Made by a program: the position numbers and the translations under genes. The notes under the pieces were generated by a model that saw only the letters and a list, made by a program, of their open reading frames with translations, did not search any database and was not told the DNA's origin. From contig NW_024104365.1 in the NCBI RefSeq assembly GCF_003945595.2, positions 7,969,049-8,033,048 of the forward strand: a stretch of 64,000 nucleotides of DNA, written 5' to 3'. Positions 1 through 13,487 of the stretch are shown here, one piece after another; the first letter of the stretch is position 1, and each line of letters starts with the position of its first letter. The stretch is from Pipra filicauda (lineage: Eukaryota; Chordata; Aves; Passeriformes; Pipridae).

Positions 1-499
1 CATTTTTGCATGACACTGTTATGGGCAGCCCTGCACTTGTACTTGAGCTCCAGCTGGTTTTGGGTTCTTTTCTCTGGGGTGCTGTTCAGACATAAATAGA
101 GTCAGATCTTTTTCCAGAAAGCCTTAGGGTTTCCAAGAGCAAGGGATGTTTTTAGTTATGTGTGGTCACTGGCTTCCATTGGGCTTCCTTCTTCCTTCAG
201 TCACAAATTTGAGCGGCTAAGGAAGTTTTTATCCTTGGGTTCTAGAGATGCAATGGAGAAAGCAGGTTTCCAACCCTCCATGAGGATCCAAACCAGCCAC
301 CTGAAGCAGATTTCACAGGCAGCTGGGCAGAATACTTTCTCTGAAGCTAATTTAGTTGTCTTACCCTGTGGTTTCAAACACATAAAGGGGAACATCATAT
401 AATTTTCCTGCAACTATGAAATTACTTCTAGTGGTTCTACTTCTACCTCTAATAATTTATAATAATATTTGTATTCAAGGAAACCTAATATATATATGC

Positions 500-816
500 C
501 AGTACCTAAAGGGGGCCTACAAGAAGGCTGGAGAGGAACTTTTTGCAAGGACATGCAGTGATAGGACAAGGGGGAATGGCCTTAAGCTGAAGGAGGATAG
601 ATTTAGACTAGGTATTAGGAATAAATTCTTCCCTGTGAAGGTGCTGAGGCCCTGGCACAGGTTGCCTAGAGAAGCTATTGTTGTCCCTCCTTGGAAGTGT
701 TCAAGGCCGGGTTGGGCAGGGCTTGGAGCAACCTGGGATAGTGGAAGGTGTCCCTGCCCATGGAACAATGTGATTTTTCAAGGTCCTTTCCAACCCAAGC
801 CATTCTACGATTCTAT
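500..816 (+). mobile_element. CR1 LINE 3' fragment
   Basis: Starts at the CAGTACCTAAAGGGGGCCTA stretch of the CR1 3' end and runs through GGTTGCCTAGAGAAGC, CCTTGGAAGTGTTCAAG and GGAAGGTGTCCCTGCC to a terminal CATTCTACGATTCTAT. 5' truncated, non-coding now. Confidence 0.93.
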
Positions 817-1296
817 AACTCAGAGAACTGGAAAAGTCCTCAACAACTGGCACAGCCTATTCCTTTACCCCACAGCAAACTATGGTCTACCACAGTTTGT
901 AGACCAGGCTTAATTCCTGACACATCCTGGTGTTGTTTTGCCTCATAGCTCCCTCTCCAGAGATGACAAGAGGGCAGTTGTGCCCATCTCCTAAGGCTCA
1001 GAGACCAGAGACACAAAAGCCCTGCCCTGCTCCAATGTGAGGTGTGCTTTTAAATGGGGTCACTCCTCAGTGTGAGACATGGACAGAAAATTTAAGTAGT
1101 TTATCACAAGGTGTATCAATAGGTCCAAGAAGATCCAAGGACTCTCTGCAGCTATTAGGGAAATTTTTGCCAAGTGTTTTCTTCAATTGAATATTTATCC
1201 AATAGAGCAGTACCCCCTATTTTTTCATATCTATTTTTGATAAAACCTCAAACCAATTTGATGCTTTTGGTGAGCTAATTCTATAATCTATCACAG

Positions 1297-1507
1297 GGAA
1301 AACTTCTTCACTGAAAGAAGGGTCAGTCATTGGAACAGGCTGCCCAGGGCAGTGGTGGAATCACCATCCCTGGAAGTGCTCAAAACACATGTAGATGGGA
1401 CATGACACTTGGGGACGTGTTTTAGCGGTGGGCTTGGCAGTGGTGGGGTAACAGTTGGACTCGATGACCTCGGAAGGCTTTTCCAGCCTAAAGGATTCTA
1501 TGATTCC
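1297..1507 (+). mobile_element. CR1 LINE 3' fragment, second subfamily
   Basis: Contains TTGGAACAGGCTGCCCAGGG, CCATCCCTGGAAGTG, GTTGGACTCGATGACC and the end GGATTCTATGATTCC. The GACTCGATGA variant separates it from the copy at 500-816, so at least two CR1 subfamilies are present. Confidence 0.9.
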
Positions 1508-2832
1508 ATCAATCCCACAGAGGGGAAAAAATTATTGCTCTTTCAATATGGAACTTATAGGGATGAAACTTTATTTTCAGTCCAGTAACTGTTGCATCCT
1601 GGTGAGCAGGGGAAGAAAACAAGGAGGCAGGATTACCCTAGTTTTGCAATGTGCTTATTAATTTCAGAAAAACCACCGCAGGAACAAAGTTTATTAGTGA
1701 GTAGGAGGATGTTTCAGGAACAGAGCCCAACTGAAAATAATCAGCTCCCTTTAATTAATTGCATACAGTTTTATTGCATAACTGATGGTTTTAAACCTTG
1801 GCCAATTAGTTTGTCAAACACAGAAGTTAAATTCTCTATTGGTCTCTCAAGTAAGGTCTATGCCAAAGTTTTAAATTCAAGTTGCCTTATCCAAGCAACC
1901 AGAAAATAGGGCCTCTTGAAACTAAAATTATTGGGCAGTTACCCAGAATTGGAATAAAGACTAGGAAAGACAAAAGAAAAAAAAGCAAGGACAGAAGTCC
2001 AATATATTGCTCAGGTCCATGGCCTTCACCCTGGGGCAAATTACAGTTGCAAGCTTCCCTTTCTTGACAACTTATTTTCAAAGACAAGTTGAGGTACTGT
2101 GGTCAATTTGACATGCCTACAACACAAAAGAAAGAAAAAACCCACAGTTTTTATTTGAAAAGTTCTTCCAGAACACCTGATGATGCAGTGATAGCTGCCT
2201 CACTGACTGTGGGTCTCTTTTCTCAGCAACTGGAGAAGGTAGAATGATTTTATAATCATATATATTTATATATTTGTATATTACAATAAATATATTTTTA
2301 TATGTTAAAACCTTTATATGTTTATATAAAACTTTATATGTTATAACCACCTTCTTGGCATGATCTAAAACTGAGCATCCAGTGTAACTACCCCAGATGC
2401 AAATAATTATTTTCCAGTTTCTTTCTTAAACACAATGCCAGTTAGTTGACTGTTTTTTCCAAAGCACTGATCTGTTGCTCCAAAAATGCATTAGGAAATG
2501 AATATGTTCTTTTCAACTAACTATTTTAACTAAGCATTATATTAATACCCACGCTACATATCCTGAGAACCCCATGGTGCTCATCATGTCAACCACATGT
2601 GCTTTGAACTTGGTGGAGCGATGATATCCATATCAAAGCTATGCCTTATAAAAGAAGATTTTGCATGTTTTCCCTCAGTAATTATCTTGTTAAAAGTTGC
2701 TTTTGGGTGTAGCAACCTCTTGGTCCAAGCTTTCAACACTTGCAGCTTCATTAGCTAAAATGTCCTGAGTCACTATAATGAAACTGGGATGGGTGGTTGC
2801 TGCTCCTACTGCTGATTTTTGGTTTGCATATA

Positions 2833-3040
2833 ATAGAATCACACAATAGTTTGGATTGGAAGGGACCTTTAAAGGTCATCTAGTCCAATTCCCCTGCCTT
2901 GGGCAGGGACATCTTCAACAAGACCAAGTTGCTCAAACCTTGAATGTTTCCAGGGATGGGGCAGCCACATATCCTGCAGGCAACTTGTACCAGTGTTTCA
3001 CCATCCTCATCGTAAAAAATTCTTCCTTATATCTAGTCTA
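2833..3040 (-). mobile_element. CR1 LINE 3' end, first half of an interrupted copy
   Basis: Minus orientation: ATAGAATCACACAATAG at the low-coordinate end, then GGATTGGAAGGGACC and CAGGGATGGGGCAGCC, stopping at TATATCTAGTCTAAAT. The expected continuation is found at 3488-3630, beyond a plus-oriented CR1. Confidence 0.9.
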
Positions 3041-3487
3041 AATTAGATAAATGGCTACAAGGATGGTGAAGGGCCTTGAGGGGAAGCCATATGAGGAGTG
3101 GCTGAGGGCACTTGTTCAGCTGGAGGAGACTGAGGGGAGATCTCACTACAGTTGCAACTTCCTCCTTGGCAGAGGATGGGCAGGCACTGAGCTCTGTGGT
3201 GACCAGTGACAGGACATGAGGGAATAGCTTCAAGTTGTGTCAGGGGAGGTTTAGGTCGGATATTAGAGAAAGATTCTTCCCCCAGAGGGTGGTTGGACAT
3301 TGAACAGGCTCCTCAGGGCAGTGGTCACAGCACCAAGCCTGACAGAGCTCAAGGAGTGTTTGGATAATACTCTGGGGCACATGATGGGACTGCTGGGGAT
3401 GGTCCTGTGCAGGGCTAAGGGTTGCACTCGATGATCCTGGTGGGCCCCTTCCAACTCAGCATGTTCTGTGAATCCCTGATTCTGTAA
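3041..3487 (+). mobile_element. CR1 LINE inserted inside another CR1
   Basis: Plus-oriented CR1 with ACAAGGATGGTGAAGGGCC, GGAGGTTTAGGTCGGATATT, GCACTCGATGATCCTGG and the tail GTGAATCCCTGATTCTG. It sits between two halves of a minus-oriented CR1, so it inserted later than the outer copy. Same subfamily style as 4512-4702 and 43046-43256. Confidence 0.88.
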
Positions 3488-3630
3488 ATCAAGCCTCTTC
3501 TTATTTAAACCATAACCCCTTGTCCTATTGCAACAGGACCTGCTAAGAAGTCTGTCCTCATCTTTCTTATAAGCCCCCTTTAAGTACTGAAAGGCTATAA
3601 TAAGGTGTCCCTGGAGCCTTCTCTTTAAGG
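3488..3630 (-). mobile_element. CR1 LINE, second half of the interrupted copy
   Basis: Continues the outer element with ACCATAACCCCTTGTCCT, TTAAGTACTGAAAGGCTATA and TGGAGCCTTCTCTT, the inner CR1 segment expected after the part ending at 3040. Confidence 0.85.
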
Positions 3631-3998
3631 CAGATCTCTTTTATATAAACATGTAGTATCATTTTGTAGTATCACATTTTGGACCAAATGAGTCAAAATT
3701 GCTTGCTTGTTACTGTGATCATGAAACGAAAGACTGTCAAAACCTAAAAGCATGAAGAGGAGAGCAAGACAAGCTAAGGTCACACAGACAGACATCTAAG
3801 TGCTTGCCTGTTTTAGTAATGCCACGTGAACACTATGTCATTCTCCCCAACATTTCATAGGAGCCTCAAACTAGTTTGAATCACACCATACCAGATGCTA
3901 CACAGACACTTCTCTAGTCCTGACACTGAAATGTCAAGGGTCATCACAAGCTAATATGTGAAGGGCAAAAAAAGAATTAACCTCATTTCACAGGATAT

Positions 3999-4194
3999 GG
4001 TGAGGCCCTGGCACAGATTTCACAGAGAAACTGTGGATGGCCCATCCCTGGAACTGTCCAAGACTAGGTTGGACAGAGCTTGGAGCAACCTGGGATAATG
4101 GAAGGTGTCCCTGACCGTGGCATGGGGGTTGGAATGAGGTGGTCTTCAAGGTCCCTTCCAACCCAAGTCTTTTTACAATTCTTTCTATGATTCT
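3999..4194 (+). mobile_element. CR1 LINE 3' fragment
   Basis: GGTGAGGCCCTGGCACAG, CCATCCCTGGAACTGTCC and GGAAGGTGTCCCTGACC, ending CTTTCTATGATTCT. Confidence 0.92.
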
Positions 4195-4511
4195 TGAGTT
4201 CTTCGAAGTCAGAGGAGAAGGTTTTAGCAGAGTTCTCTAATGAATTCAGATTTACTGGGTTGTTCTACAGCAGCAGCCTGTGTTTCCTGGTCAGTCTCAC
4301 AATAAATCGCTCCTCTCATCTCGGTGACTGAACCCATCGGTTCCTGTGGTGCAGGTGTGCCAGCAGTGAAACCTCTGGGACATCATGTTCTAAACTAGGA
4401 TGGCACTTACACTGCCCTAGAGAGATAGACCTGAGATCGTGCTAACTACAGCTCAGTCTAGGACCGTGCCCAACTTCAAGGGTAACCACATTGGTATGGA
4501 AATGTCCCCAT

Positions 4512-4702
4512 CACAGAATCACAGAATATGCTGAGTTGGAAGGGACTCACCAGGATCATTGAGTCCAACCCTTAGCCCTGCCCAGGACAGCTCCCAAAAA
4601 TCACACCATGTGCCCAAGAGTATCGTCCAAATGTTTCTTGTGCTCTGTCAGGCTTGGTGCTGCCACCACTTTCCTGGGGAGCCTGTTCCAATATCCATCC
4701 TA
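4512..4702 (-). mobile_element. CR1 LINE 3' fragment
   Basis: CACAGAATCACAGAATATG, GAGTTGGAAGGGACTCACC, ATCATTGAGTCCAACCC and TTCCTGGGGAGCCTGTTCC. Minus orientation. Confidence 0.92.
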
Positions 4703-6621
4703 AGCAGTCCTGCCCTTCTTTGTCCCCATGACACAGCTCCTGGTTCAGAGCTGGCTCATATCATGCCGGCCCAGACCACCGACAGACAAGTGAGAGTTTG
4801 CTTGGAAGAGGTCGTGTCAATGTGGCCAAGGTGTGGTGGTCCCCATAAGAACCTGTCTTTCAGTTCTGCTTTCACATCCCTGCCTCAAACCCACAAGGTG
4901 ATAATTCCCCAACTTTTCTCATGGCTCTTTTACTGATCCAGCATGGAAAAATTAAAGATGCTTTATCTGAAACATCCACAGAGGAAATCCTGTGTCTCTG
5001 ATGAACCTGACTTCCACAATTTCCTGTTTGCTGCACAGCTGTCTGTATTGGATGGGTCTCAGGGACATTTTTTTGGACATATTTGTGTACCTCAGTTGGA
5101 AGCCAGGCTCCTTGAGTTGGAACATAAGGGTCTATAATCTTTAAAAAAAAAAAAAAATTAAAAATCACAGTGAAAACAGAAAGAATGAAAAGAAAACAAA
5201 CCAATAAAGAATTTATCCTGTCATAACATTTGAGGTTCTGGTATTTGCTGGCCTTGGAGCAGGTTCAAAATAAATGAAGGAAATGTGTATTTCATTAAAT
5301 GCTAATATTTGGAAGATAAGAGGGAAGAAATGATGAACTGCTCCAGTGTCTGTGTGTGTGTATAAACACACATGTTTGATACACACAAACACACCATCAT
5401 GATTCACTCTGAATCAGTCGTGCTGTGTAGGAAGAATTAGTGGGAAAGGAAAAAAAAAGATACTTATTTTCCCAGGTCGTTGCTCTTCATATGCATGACA
5501 AGGGATTTTGCGCTTCTCATTCTCCATCTCTTTTCTGAGTTGCAATTCAATCCTTCCACAACAATTCATTTATTTTTATTTTTTTTTTGCCAATGAGATT
5601 TGATCCTATAAATAGTCATTGAGACACATACAGGCATAAAAGCAAAAAAAAAAAAATTCAATCCTACACAAACTAAACCATGCTAAGTGCCTTAATAAAA
5701 AGGCTGGTTAATCAAAAAACAACCAGCTTGTTCCCAGTTGATGCCATATGTGTTACTGGTTAAACTTTGAGGTCTCTTCTCCATTCCACCACAGATGCCT
5801 TTTTGTAATCCTTTGGCTCCTGAGTCACCCAGTCTGTAACATTAGGACACAACACGTTTGCCTCCTAGGGACAACAAGGCCTTGGGCAACAAGAGTCATG
5901 AAGTGCCCAGAATTCTTTTATTAATTAGCAGATGCAATGCAAGGGAGCTGGAATATGGGATTTAAGGCTCCAAATACTCAGGAAAGCATTTGATGTCTCT
6001 GCTTCAAACAACGCAGCTGAGCAGGAACTGAAATTTTCACAAGCCACAGACAAAGCTTAGATTTTTCACGGCACATCAGAAAGTAATGGCTCTCTGCAGT
6101 TTATTTTCATAGATAGTCCTGGACACATTTTTTCACAAGGACTATGGATAGAAAACATTTGACTAGCCACAGAGTTGTTTATCTGCCAACCTGCAACCTT
6201 TACAAGCCCACAAGTTCTAGAGTGTAGAGATTTGTTTTCTAACACGCACTAAAAGAAAGATTCATTTTGTTCATTGCAGCTGAACCATTTCTGAGCAAAC
6301 TTTCACACAAAATCTTTCCTGAGGCATAAATATATCATGGGAAAAGAAAGGCATCTAGTGTAGCAAATAACATGAAAGTATAGAGTATTAAATGAAATAA
6401 AATATAAAAGTAGGGTGAGATGAATGTAAAACCAGGTGAGATGATGGAACATGTTAAAATATTGGCTGTCAAACTGTGGTACTCTTGGATCAAGGCCATT
6501 TATCCATGGTAAACTCCTTGTAGGTAAACACCTGCCAAAGAACTGACTAAATGCCATGGTCTAGGTTTAAGGCAAGGCTATAAGGCAGCAAGGAGAGAGT
6601 TGGGACACTCTTTGGGAAGGC

Positions 6622-6735
6622 TGTGGAGGTTTGGCATTGGAAAAGACCTCTAAGACCATCAACTGTAAATCCAACAGTACCAAGTCCCACTAAACTATGT
6701 CCCTCAGTGCCACATCTACATGTCTTTTAATGCCA
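6622..6735 (-). mobile_element. CR1 LINE fragment
   Basis: Reads TTGGAAAAGACCTCTAAGAC, AACAGTACCAAGTCCCAC and TGCCACATCTACATG, the 3' end of the AAGACCTCTAAGA-type CR1 in minus orientation. The terminal repeat is lost. Confidence 0.8.
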
Positions 6736-8189
6736 CAGTGGAGGAGAATCAGGTGTAAAATAAAACAGTTTCATGCAAAGTGTTTTACTACAGAGCTGTT
6801 GCTGGATTCCCCAGCATGTACCAGTGTGCAAAAGTTTTTGCTTTTGCTGAGACACAAAACTGGAGTTTCTCTCCAGAGAGCATTTTTTGGTAACCAAGGG
6901 ATAACCTGCGTTGCGGGGACAGAGAGCTTCACTCATAAAGTTTTTGCTCACAACCCCTTTGTTTCTTTAACCTGTAAGTCTGTTATCTTTGAGGACTCAT
7001 CAATTTACTACTTTTGATTAAAATTGAAAATGTGTTTAAAACTACTAGGTAGGAAATGATGCACACATACCTGCGTGCATACACTGCATGATTACATAAA
7101 TCTCATGCTTAAAGAAAGCCAACCTAAAAAAGAGAGAGAAACATGATGTATTCACACCAATAAATTGAGTGTCTTGGCTGGGTTTGCTGATATCTTCTTC
7201 TACAAAACTGAGGAGTGTGATCCACTGGGTGCCACTCCAGTGGATCTCTGTGGCATTCATTCAGAAATGTGACCCCCATAGACCACCCAACACCCTCTAA
7301 AATTGGTAAAAAAGCTGTTTTTTTATCCACAGGCCTTGATCAGTCCCACAAAGAGAGGAAAAGAGGAAAAGAGAAAGATATCCCTTGGTGTTTGTGCCTG
7401 CTTCTCTTTCAAATGGAATTAATGGTGGTTTAATGGGGTATGAAAGGATGTTTTACTGGAAACAATGAGGAACAATTGTCTAGCTCACGTTTCATTTCAC
7501 AGGTCATTATTGCATTAAGAAGTAAATCGACCAAGTCCGGTAAATAACAGTCTGTGTTTTGCCCAGAGCTTCAAACCAACAATCTTAGCAGTCACCAACT
7601 AATATCTTTGTCAGTTTTAACCCTTGCAGGGATCTGCTGGGGGCTAAACAATTATAGACTTCACCCACCCCTAGCAGGTAAGCATTATTCATTTTATTTC
7701 TCATCCCTTCTTCCTGCAAACCCCACGAGGCTGGTGGGGTTTTTTTTGCATTGTTATTTTGTTTATTAGCCAACCTAGCCAACTGTGTGTCTGGTGGCCT
7801 TGAAAAACAACACATATTTTAGTGACTGCTGCAGGCATCTTTAAACAGGCTGCTTCCTCTGCAAAATTAATTGTTGCAAAATGCGGTGCTTCCCGTGTAA
7901 AGCTCCTCCTGCAAACTCACACTCAGCAGTTTGGCTGGGTTATAGATATGCCTCTAAGATCTAAGGGAAGTAATACAGTTATGCTTGCAGGATGCTATTC
8001 ACATTTCTTTTCTGTTTTTTTTTTCTTTTAATTGCATAAACACAACCATCTTGACTCCTTAAAGGTAACAGCCATCAAGCCTAGAGAGGCTGAACCACGA
8101 AGATGCTGTTGTCAGGTCTATCTCAGCTCACTTCTCCACTTCTCTCTGTTTCTCCTGAAGCTTCCTGGTTTGACTATTAACATCAGCAG

Positions 8190-8794
8190 CTTCTTCAGCA
8201 GCTGCATCAAAAGCAATGTGGGCAGCAGGTTAAATGAGGGGATTCTGCCCCTCTGCCTCACTCAGGTGAGACCTCACCTGCAGTGCTGCCTCCAGCTCTG
8301 GGGTCTCCACCACAGACAGGACATGGACCTGGTGGAGAGAGTCCAGAGGAGGCACCAAGATGATCAGAGGGATGGAGAAGCTCTGCTGTGAGGAAAGGCT
8401 GAGAGAATTGGGATTGTTCAGCCTGGAGAAGAGAAGACTTTGGGGTTACCTAATTGTGCCCTTCCAGTACCTGAAGGGAGGCAACAAGAAAGACAAAGAG
8501 GGACTCTTTACAAGGGCCTGGAGTGACAGGACAAAGGGGAATGACTTCAAACTGAGAGAAGGCTTAGATGAGATATTAGGAAGAAATATTTTACTGTGAG
8601 GCTGGTGAGGCGTTGGAGTATGTTGCCCAGAGAAGTTGTGGATGTCCCATCCCTGGAAGTGTTCAAGGCCAGGCTGGATGGAGCTCTGAGCAACCTGGGA
8701 TAGTAGAAGGTGTCCCTGCCTACGGCAGGGGGTGGAGCAAGATGGTCTTTAAGTTCCCTTCCAACCCAAAGCATTCTATGATGTTTTGATTCTT
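8190..8794 (+). mobile_element. CR1 LINE, about 600-base 3' part
   Basis: Long copy running from the ORF2 end (GTGAGACCTCACCTGCAGTG, GGTGGAGAGAGTCCAGAGGA, GAATTGGGATTGTTCAGCC) through the 3' UTR to ATTCTATGATG. It has indels and stops, so it is not coding. Confidence 0.94.
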
Positions 8795-8970
8795 TCAGAA
8801 GATATGAGAAAAGTTTCTAGGTGGTATCTGGTACTAATAAAGACCAACGACTGACAGGTTTGTGGGCATCACTGAAGGAAGAATGATAAATAAGAGTGAA
8901 ACAATGCCTTGGGAGAACAGGAATGATGTCTGAGCTCCTGAGCTTTAGAGGAGATGTCCCAGATAAGGAA

Positions 8971-9154
8971 TAGAATCATAGAATCAAGGAATGGTTTGTG
9001 CTAAAAGGGATTTGAAAGATCATTTCATTCCAAGTCCCCTGCCATGTGCAGGGACACCTTCCACTATACCAGGTTGCTCCAAGCCCTGTCCAACCCGCCC
9101 TTGAACACTTCCAGGGATGGGGCAGCCACAGCTTCTCTGGGCAACCTGTGCCGG
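8971..9154 (-). mobile_element. CR1 LINE 3' fragment
   Basis: Minus orientation: AGAATCATAGAATCAAGG, CAGGGACACCTTCCACTA and TTCTCTGGGCAACCTGTG. Confidence 0.92.
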
Positions 9155-11050
9155 GTTTCGTTCCCTGGTGCTGTAAACTCACTCAGACACTGGACACTAT
9201 ATTCCATGGGACTGACCTCTCCATTTACACATGGCACAAACTTTCAAGCTCATTAGCCTTTCGTAAGAACAGGCAGATTGGATGAGAGGGACCAAGGACA
9301 TGGATTGGGAGAGAATCACTCTGCACTAATTACCTCCCTAGTAATCACTCTTTGTCTTCATCAGAAACATTTAGAAAATCCTAATTACCAAACCTTCCTA
9401 CTACAACACCCTGGCCTTTGGAGACATAAATCACTGTCAGACCTCAAAGATTCCTGCAGACCACTGAGCATCCTTAAGAACTTTGAAAATTTGTCCAGAA
9501 AGGGCTATTTGAATTAATCTGATCCATCCTCCCCTCACTCAGGAAAAGATGAGCTCTATCTGGATCATCCAAGGATGTTACCTCTGATCAGGACTCCACA
9601 ACCCACTCAGGCAAGCTACACCCATGTTTGGCTGTCTTTATTCCAGTATTTCCTCCCAACACCTAAAATTACTTTGATGAAATTTCAGCCTATTTTTTTT
9701 GATTCCACAGACTTTGGGAGTAATTGATTTCTCTCTAATCCACAACAGTCTTTCATACTTTTGAAGGCAGCTCCTAAACTGCTCATCCACCTCTTCTCCT
9801 CAACAGCAAGGCACCCAACTTTTCCAGCCATTCTTCATGTCTCCTGTTTTCCACATGCCTAATACTTCTTTTCATCTTTAACTGTCAGGGTGCTAAATAA
9901 ATCCATGAGTGGTTTTTCCATCAGTTATTCAGGTTTTGTGGACCATCAATGCTTCATAAATCATAATTTAAGACCCACTATCCTGAAATAACAGACTCAT
10001 CATGTCAATGATAAAAAAGCTTATGCTTGGGTTTCAGACTTAACATTTATATACAGAAAGGGAGAGAGGTGGATATCAAATCCATAACTAGAATCCTAAA
10101 TGAAGGTGACATGGTGTTTTGGGGGCACTGAGCTATTTTTTTATCTCACGGGGAAACAAATGGGCTCTCCGAGATTTCACAAACTCTTAAAATGGTGACA
10201 TTTCTCTGAATAGCTTCTGGAACACAGGAGCTGAGTTTGCAAAATGACAAACCTGCTCTTTTATCCTCAGGGATTAAGGCTAAAAGGAGAAGCCAAGAAT
10301 TTCTGATAGCAATTGTAGGCACAAACTATTTGCTGGCACATCTTCAAAAAGGATTGCTATCCTAAGGGGCAAGGTTATCTCCCATTGTCAGGGGCCTGAC
10401 TTCCTAATCAGTTTTTCCAAAATTCATTTGGATAATCATTCCTAATAGATATGTACACATATTTTACATTTTATGCAGCTGAACACCAGTGCATGCCTGT
10501 TTGAAAGAACCTGGGGAATTTAGAGAAGAAGTAGAAAGGGTGGCATAAAAAGCTACATTCCATTTATAGCGATAAACGTGAAAAATGGATGGGTTTGCCC
10601 AAGGTTTTTTTGGATTCATCACAAGAAAAGCATTTGATACCCTTCATGGGAACAAGAAGATAAAGTTTGATAGGCTTATACAATTGTACATGTATATATA
10701 TATATATGTGTGTGTGTATATATGCATTTCTTTATGTTGATCACATGGACAATGAACAATGCCATCCATCTTATATCCTAGCTTCAGAATTAAGGGGAAA
10801 GCATCCCTGAAAAAGGAAAATAGCTGTTTATTAGAGTCTGAAATGCAGAAGAGTTTGAGGGAAAACAATTTATAGCATTTCAAAATGGAAATGTGGTATG
10901 GCCACATCAGCCTCAGTGCTGACCTAGTTTGCTGGATCCCCAACTCTGTGCAATTTCTCTATGATTTACCAAAACAAATCATGCAGAAGAGTGTTTTTCC
11001 TGGACAAAGTTGTCCCCTAAGGTACAGTTTCATGAAGGTATCCAGATTAC

Positions 11051-11312
11051 AGAGTCACAGAATGGTTTGGGTTGGAAGGGACCTTAAAGATCATCTTATT
11101 CCACCCCCTACCAAAGACAGGGACACCTTCCACTAGACCAGGTTGCTCCAAGCCCGGTCCAACCTGGCCTTGAACAGTTCTAGGGATGGGGCAGCCACAG
11201 CTTCTCTGGGCAACCTGTGCCAGGGTCTCACCACCCTCACAAGGAAGAATTTCCTCCTAATATAATCTAAGCCTGTCCTCTGTAAGTTTAAAGCCATTCC
11301 TCCTTGCCTTTT
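11051..11312 (-). mobile_element. CR1 LINE 3' fragment
   Basis: Minus orientation: AGAGTCACAGAATGGTTTGG, GACAGGGACACCTTCCAC and GCAACCTGTGCCAGGGTC, extending into the GTTTAAAGCCATTCC segment. Confidence 0.93.
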
Positions 11313-13047
11313 CTTCTTTCCCAACTGGTGAATTCTCCCCCTACAGAGATGTCCCTCACTCTGCCACGCTGCTCTCAGTTAACACAGCTGATTCTTTAAT
11401 TCAGCAGGCTCAATCACCTCATCCCTGATAAGCCACCATATGGATATCAAATATAGATAAATAACAGATTTCCCCTTTGGATTACTTTAAACTCAGTTCT
11501 CCCACAGACATAAAAAATCCTCCCAACTTTGTTCTCGACTTTGGTCTCCACTTAATCAAGGTCTGCTGAAATCTTTACCAGGGAAACATTTTCAGGAAAA
11601 TTAAGTAAGAGTTACAAGCATTTTCTGATCATATTAGGCTTGGGGTTTATAAAACAATAGCTTAGTAACAGCTCTTTTAATGTCCTATATCGCTACTTTC
11701 AATGCATCTTACATGGGCCATTTGTTGCATAAAAAGCAAATTTCTTTCTGTGAACAACAACAACAAAAAAAGCTCCAGAGGAAAACAATAAATGTTTCAG
11801 GCAAATATTGCATATGTTCCATTCCTTGCAAATTTACCAAACCTGCATTTGCTTCTCAAGCATCTTTAATTACTACACATGATTATGTATAGCAGATGTG
11901 ACTAATCATAGTCCTTAGAATATTAAATATTGATGGTGCAACATTTTCACCCAGCTTTAGCCCTAACTGATACTGGCAGCTTGGGTGTCAAAATTCTACA
12001 CTTCCTCAACTATTACTTAAGATTTTTAGTCAATAATTAAAAATACCAGAAGAAAGAAAATTGTACAAAAATCCTTGACCCATATCCCCAGTTATTTTGG
12101 ACTGTTCATACCAAAATCTGACATTTTATCTTATTTCTGATGAAACCAACAGACTTCTGCATATTCATTTAGGACTTTAAACTTCAATGTTACATGACCT
12201 TTCAAACAGTTTCTTGTAATAGTCGTTGATATAAAGTGTTAAATATCTGTGTGAGTTGCTTCGGACAAGCATTTACATATGAAATACTTTTTCTTTTATG
12301 ATCTAGACAATGTACTGATCATCTCTAGAGAGATGCAAGACTATTGAGCAACTTCACAGCTTTGGATTTGTCTGGATTGAAAAGGACACAAGAAAAACCC
12401 ATTATCTGACGATCAGATAAAAAGTTCAACTGCCCACAACACACTAATCCTCTCACCAACAGATTCGCACTAAAGCTGAGTCAATCTTTTTAAAAGTAAA
12501 ATATTCCTTCATATTTTTTTAAGAATAACTGGGGGAAAGATTGGGGTTTTTTTGTTTAAAATCACAAGCAGAATTTAAATGTTCAGTAAAGTTCCAAAAA
12601 CTAGTCCAGACAGGTTTTTCTTTACAAAAAATAGTATGTAAAATACACTTTTGGTTGGTTCTAGCCAATGCAACTGTACTCTTCAACTTGCCTGAACAGA
12701 GTGGGGTGCTTTTAGGTTCAGAGTCTGGCTGGTTTGGGACATTAAACTGTTTTAATTCAATGACTGATCTTGGGCAAGTCGCAAATTCTCTTCTCTGCCT
12801 GGGTAAATAGCATTGAAATATATGTCTATCCCACAGGGATATCAGGCATTATAGACCTAAAAATCACTGATGCTTCTACTGCATCCAAAGAACTTACAAG
12901 GAGGTGTCAGGTTTGACTAGTGTAGAGTAGAAAATAAATGCAATTATTCACAGGGAATGCAAGGAACACGTTAACAACAGGAAGAACAAATTACATGATA
13001 GCTACATCCTATAGCCCAGAACTTCATAAACCCTCGGTACATCAGAA

Positions 13048-13480
13048 CTGGAGAGGATCTGAAGGAGGGCCACAAAGATGATCAAAGGTCTGAGGACCTG
13101 TGAGGAAAGGCTGAAGGAGTTCCTTCTGTTCTCCCTGGAGGAGACAAGGCTCACGGTAGACACCATCACAGTATTCCAGTATTTAAAGGGAAGCTGCAAA
13201 GAGGATGAAGGGTTTCTCTGCACAAGTAGACACATGGAGAAGACAAAGGGCAACAGGTACTATTTGCACCAGGAAAGGTCTTGCCTCAATATAGCAAATG
13301 ACTTTTCTTTTACAGTGAGAACAACCACTGGGCATTGTAGACACCTCATCCCTGGAAGTGTTCAAGGCCGGGCTGGATGGGCCTCTGAGCAACCTGGTCT
13401 AGTGGAAGGTGTCCCTGCCTATGGCAGGGTGTTGGAACCGGGTGGGCTTTAAGGTCTCTTTCAATCCAAACTATTCTATG
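13048..13480 (+). mobile_element. CR1 LINE, 3' part
   Basis: Begins near GAGGGCCACAAAGATGATC and ends CTATTCTATGAC. Includes TGAGGAAAGGCTGAAGGAG and AAGTGTTCAAGGCCGGGC. Confidence 0.92.
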
Positions 13481-13487
13481 ACTATGG

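Noticed and set aside
8032..8391. Plus-strand open frame of 119 codons
   Set aside because: Its second half is the CR1 ORF2 end (LTQVRPHLQCCLQLWG) and the first half is unique intron. A chance fusion, not a gene.
10690..10730. TATA/TGTG run resembling a TATA box cluster
   Set aside because: Simple dinucleotide repeat without any downstream gene start.
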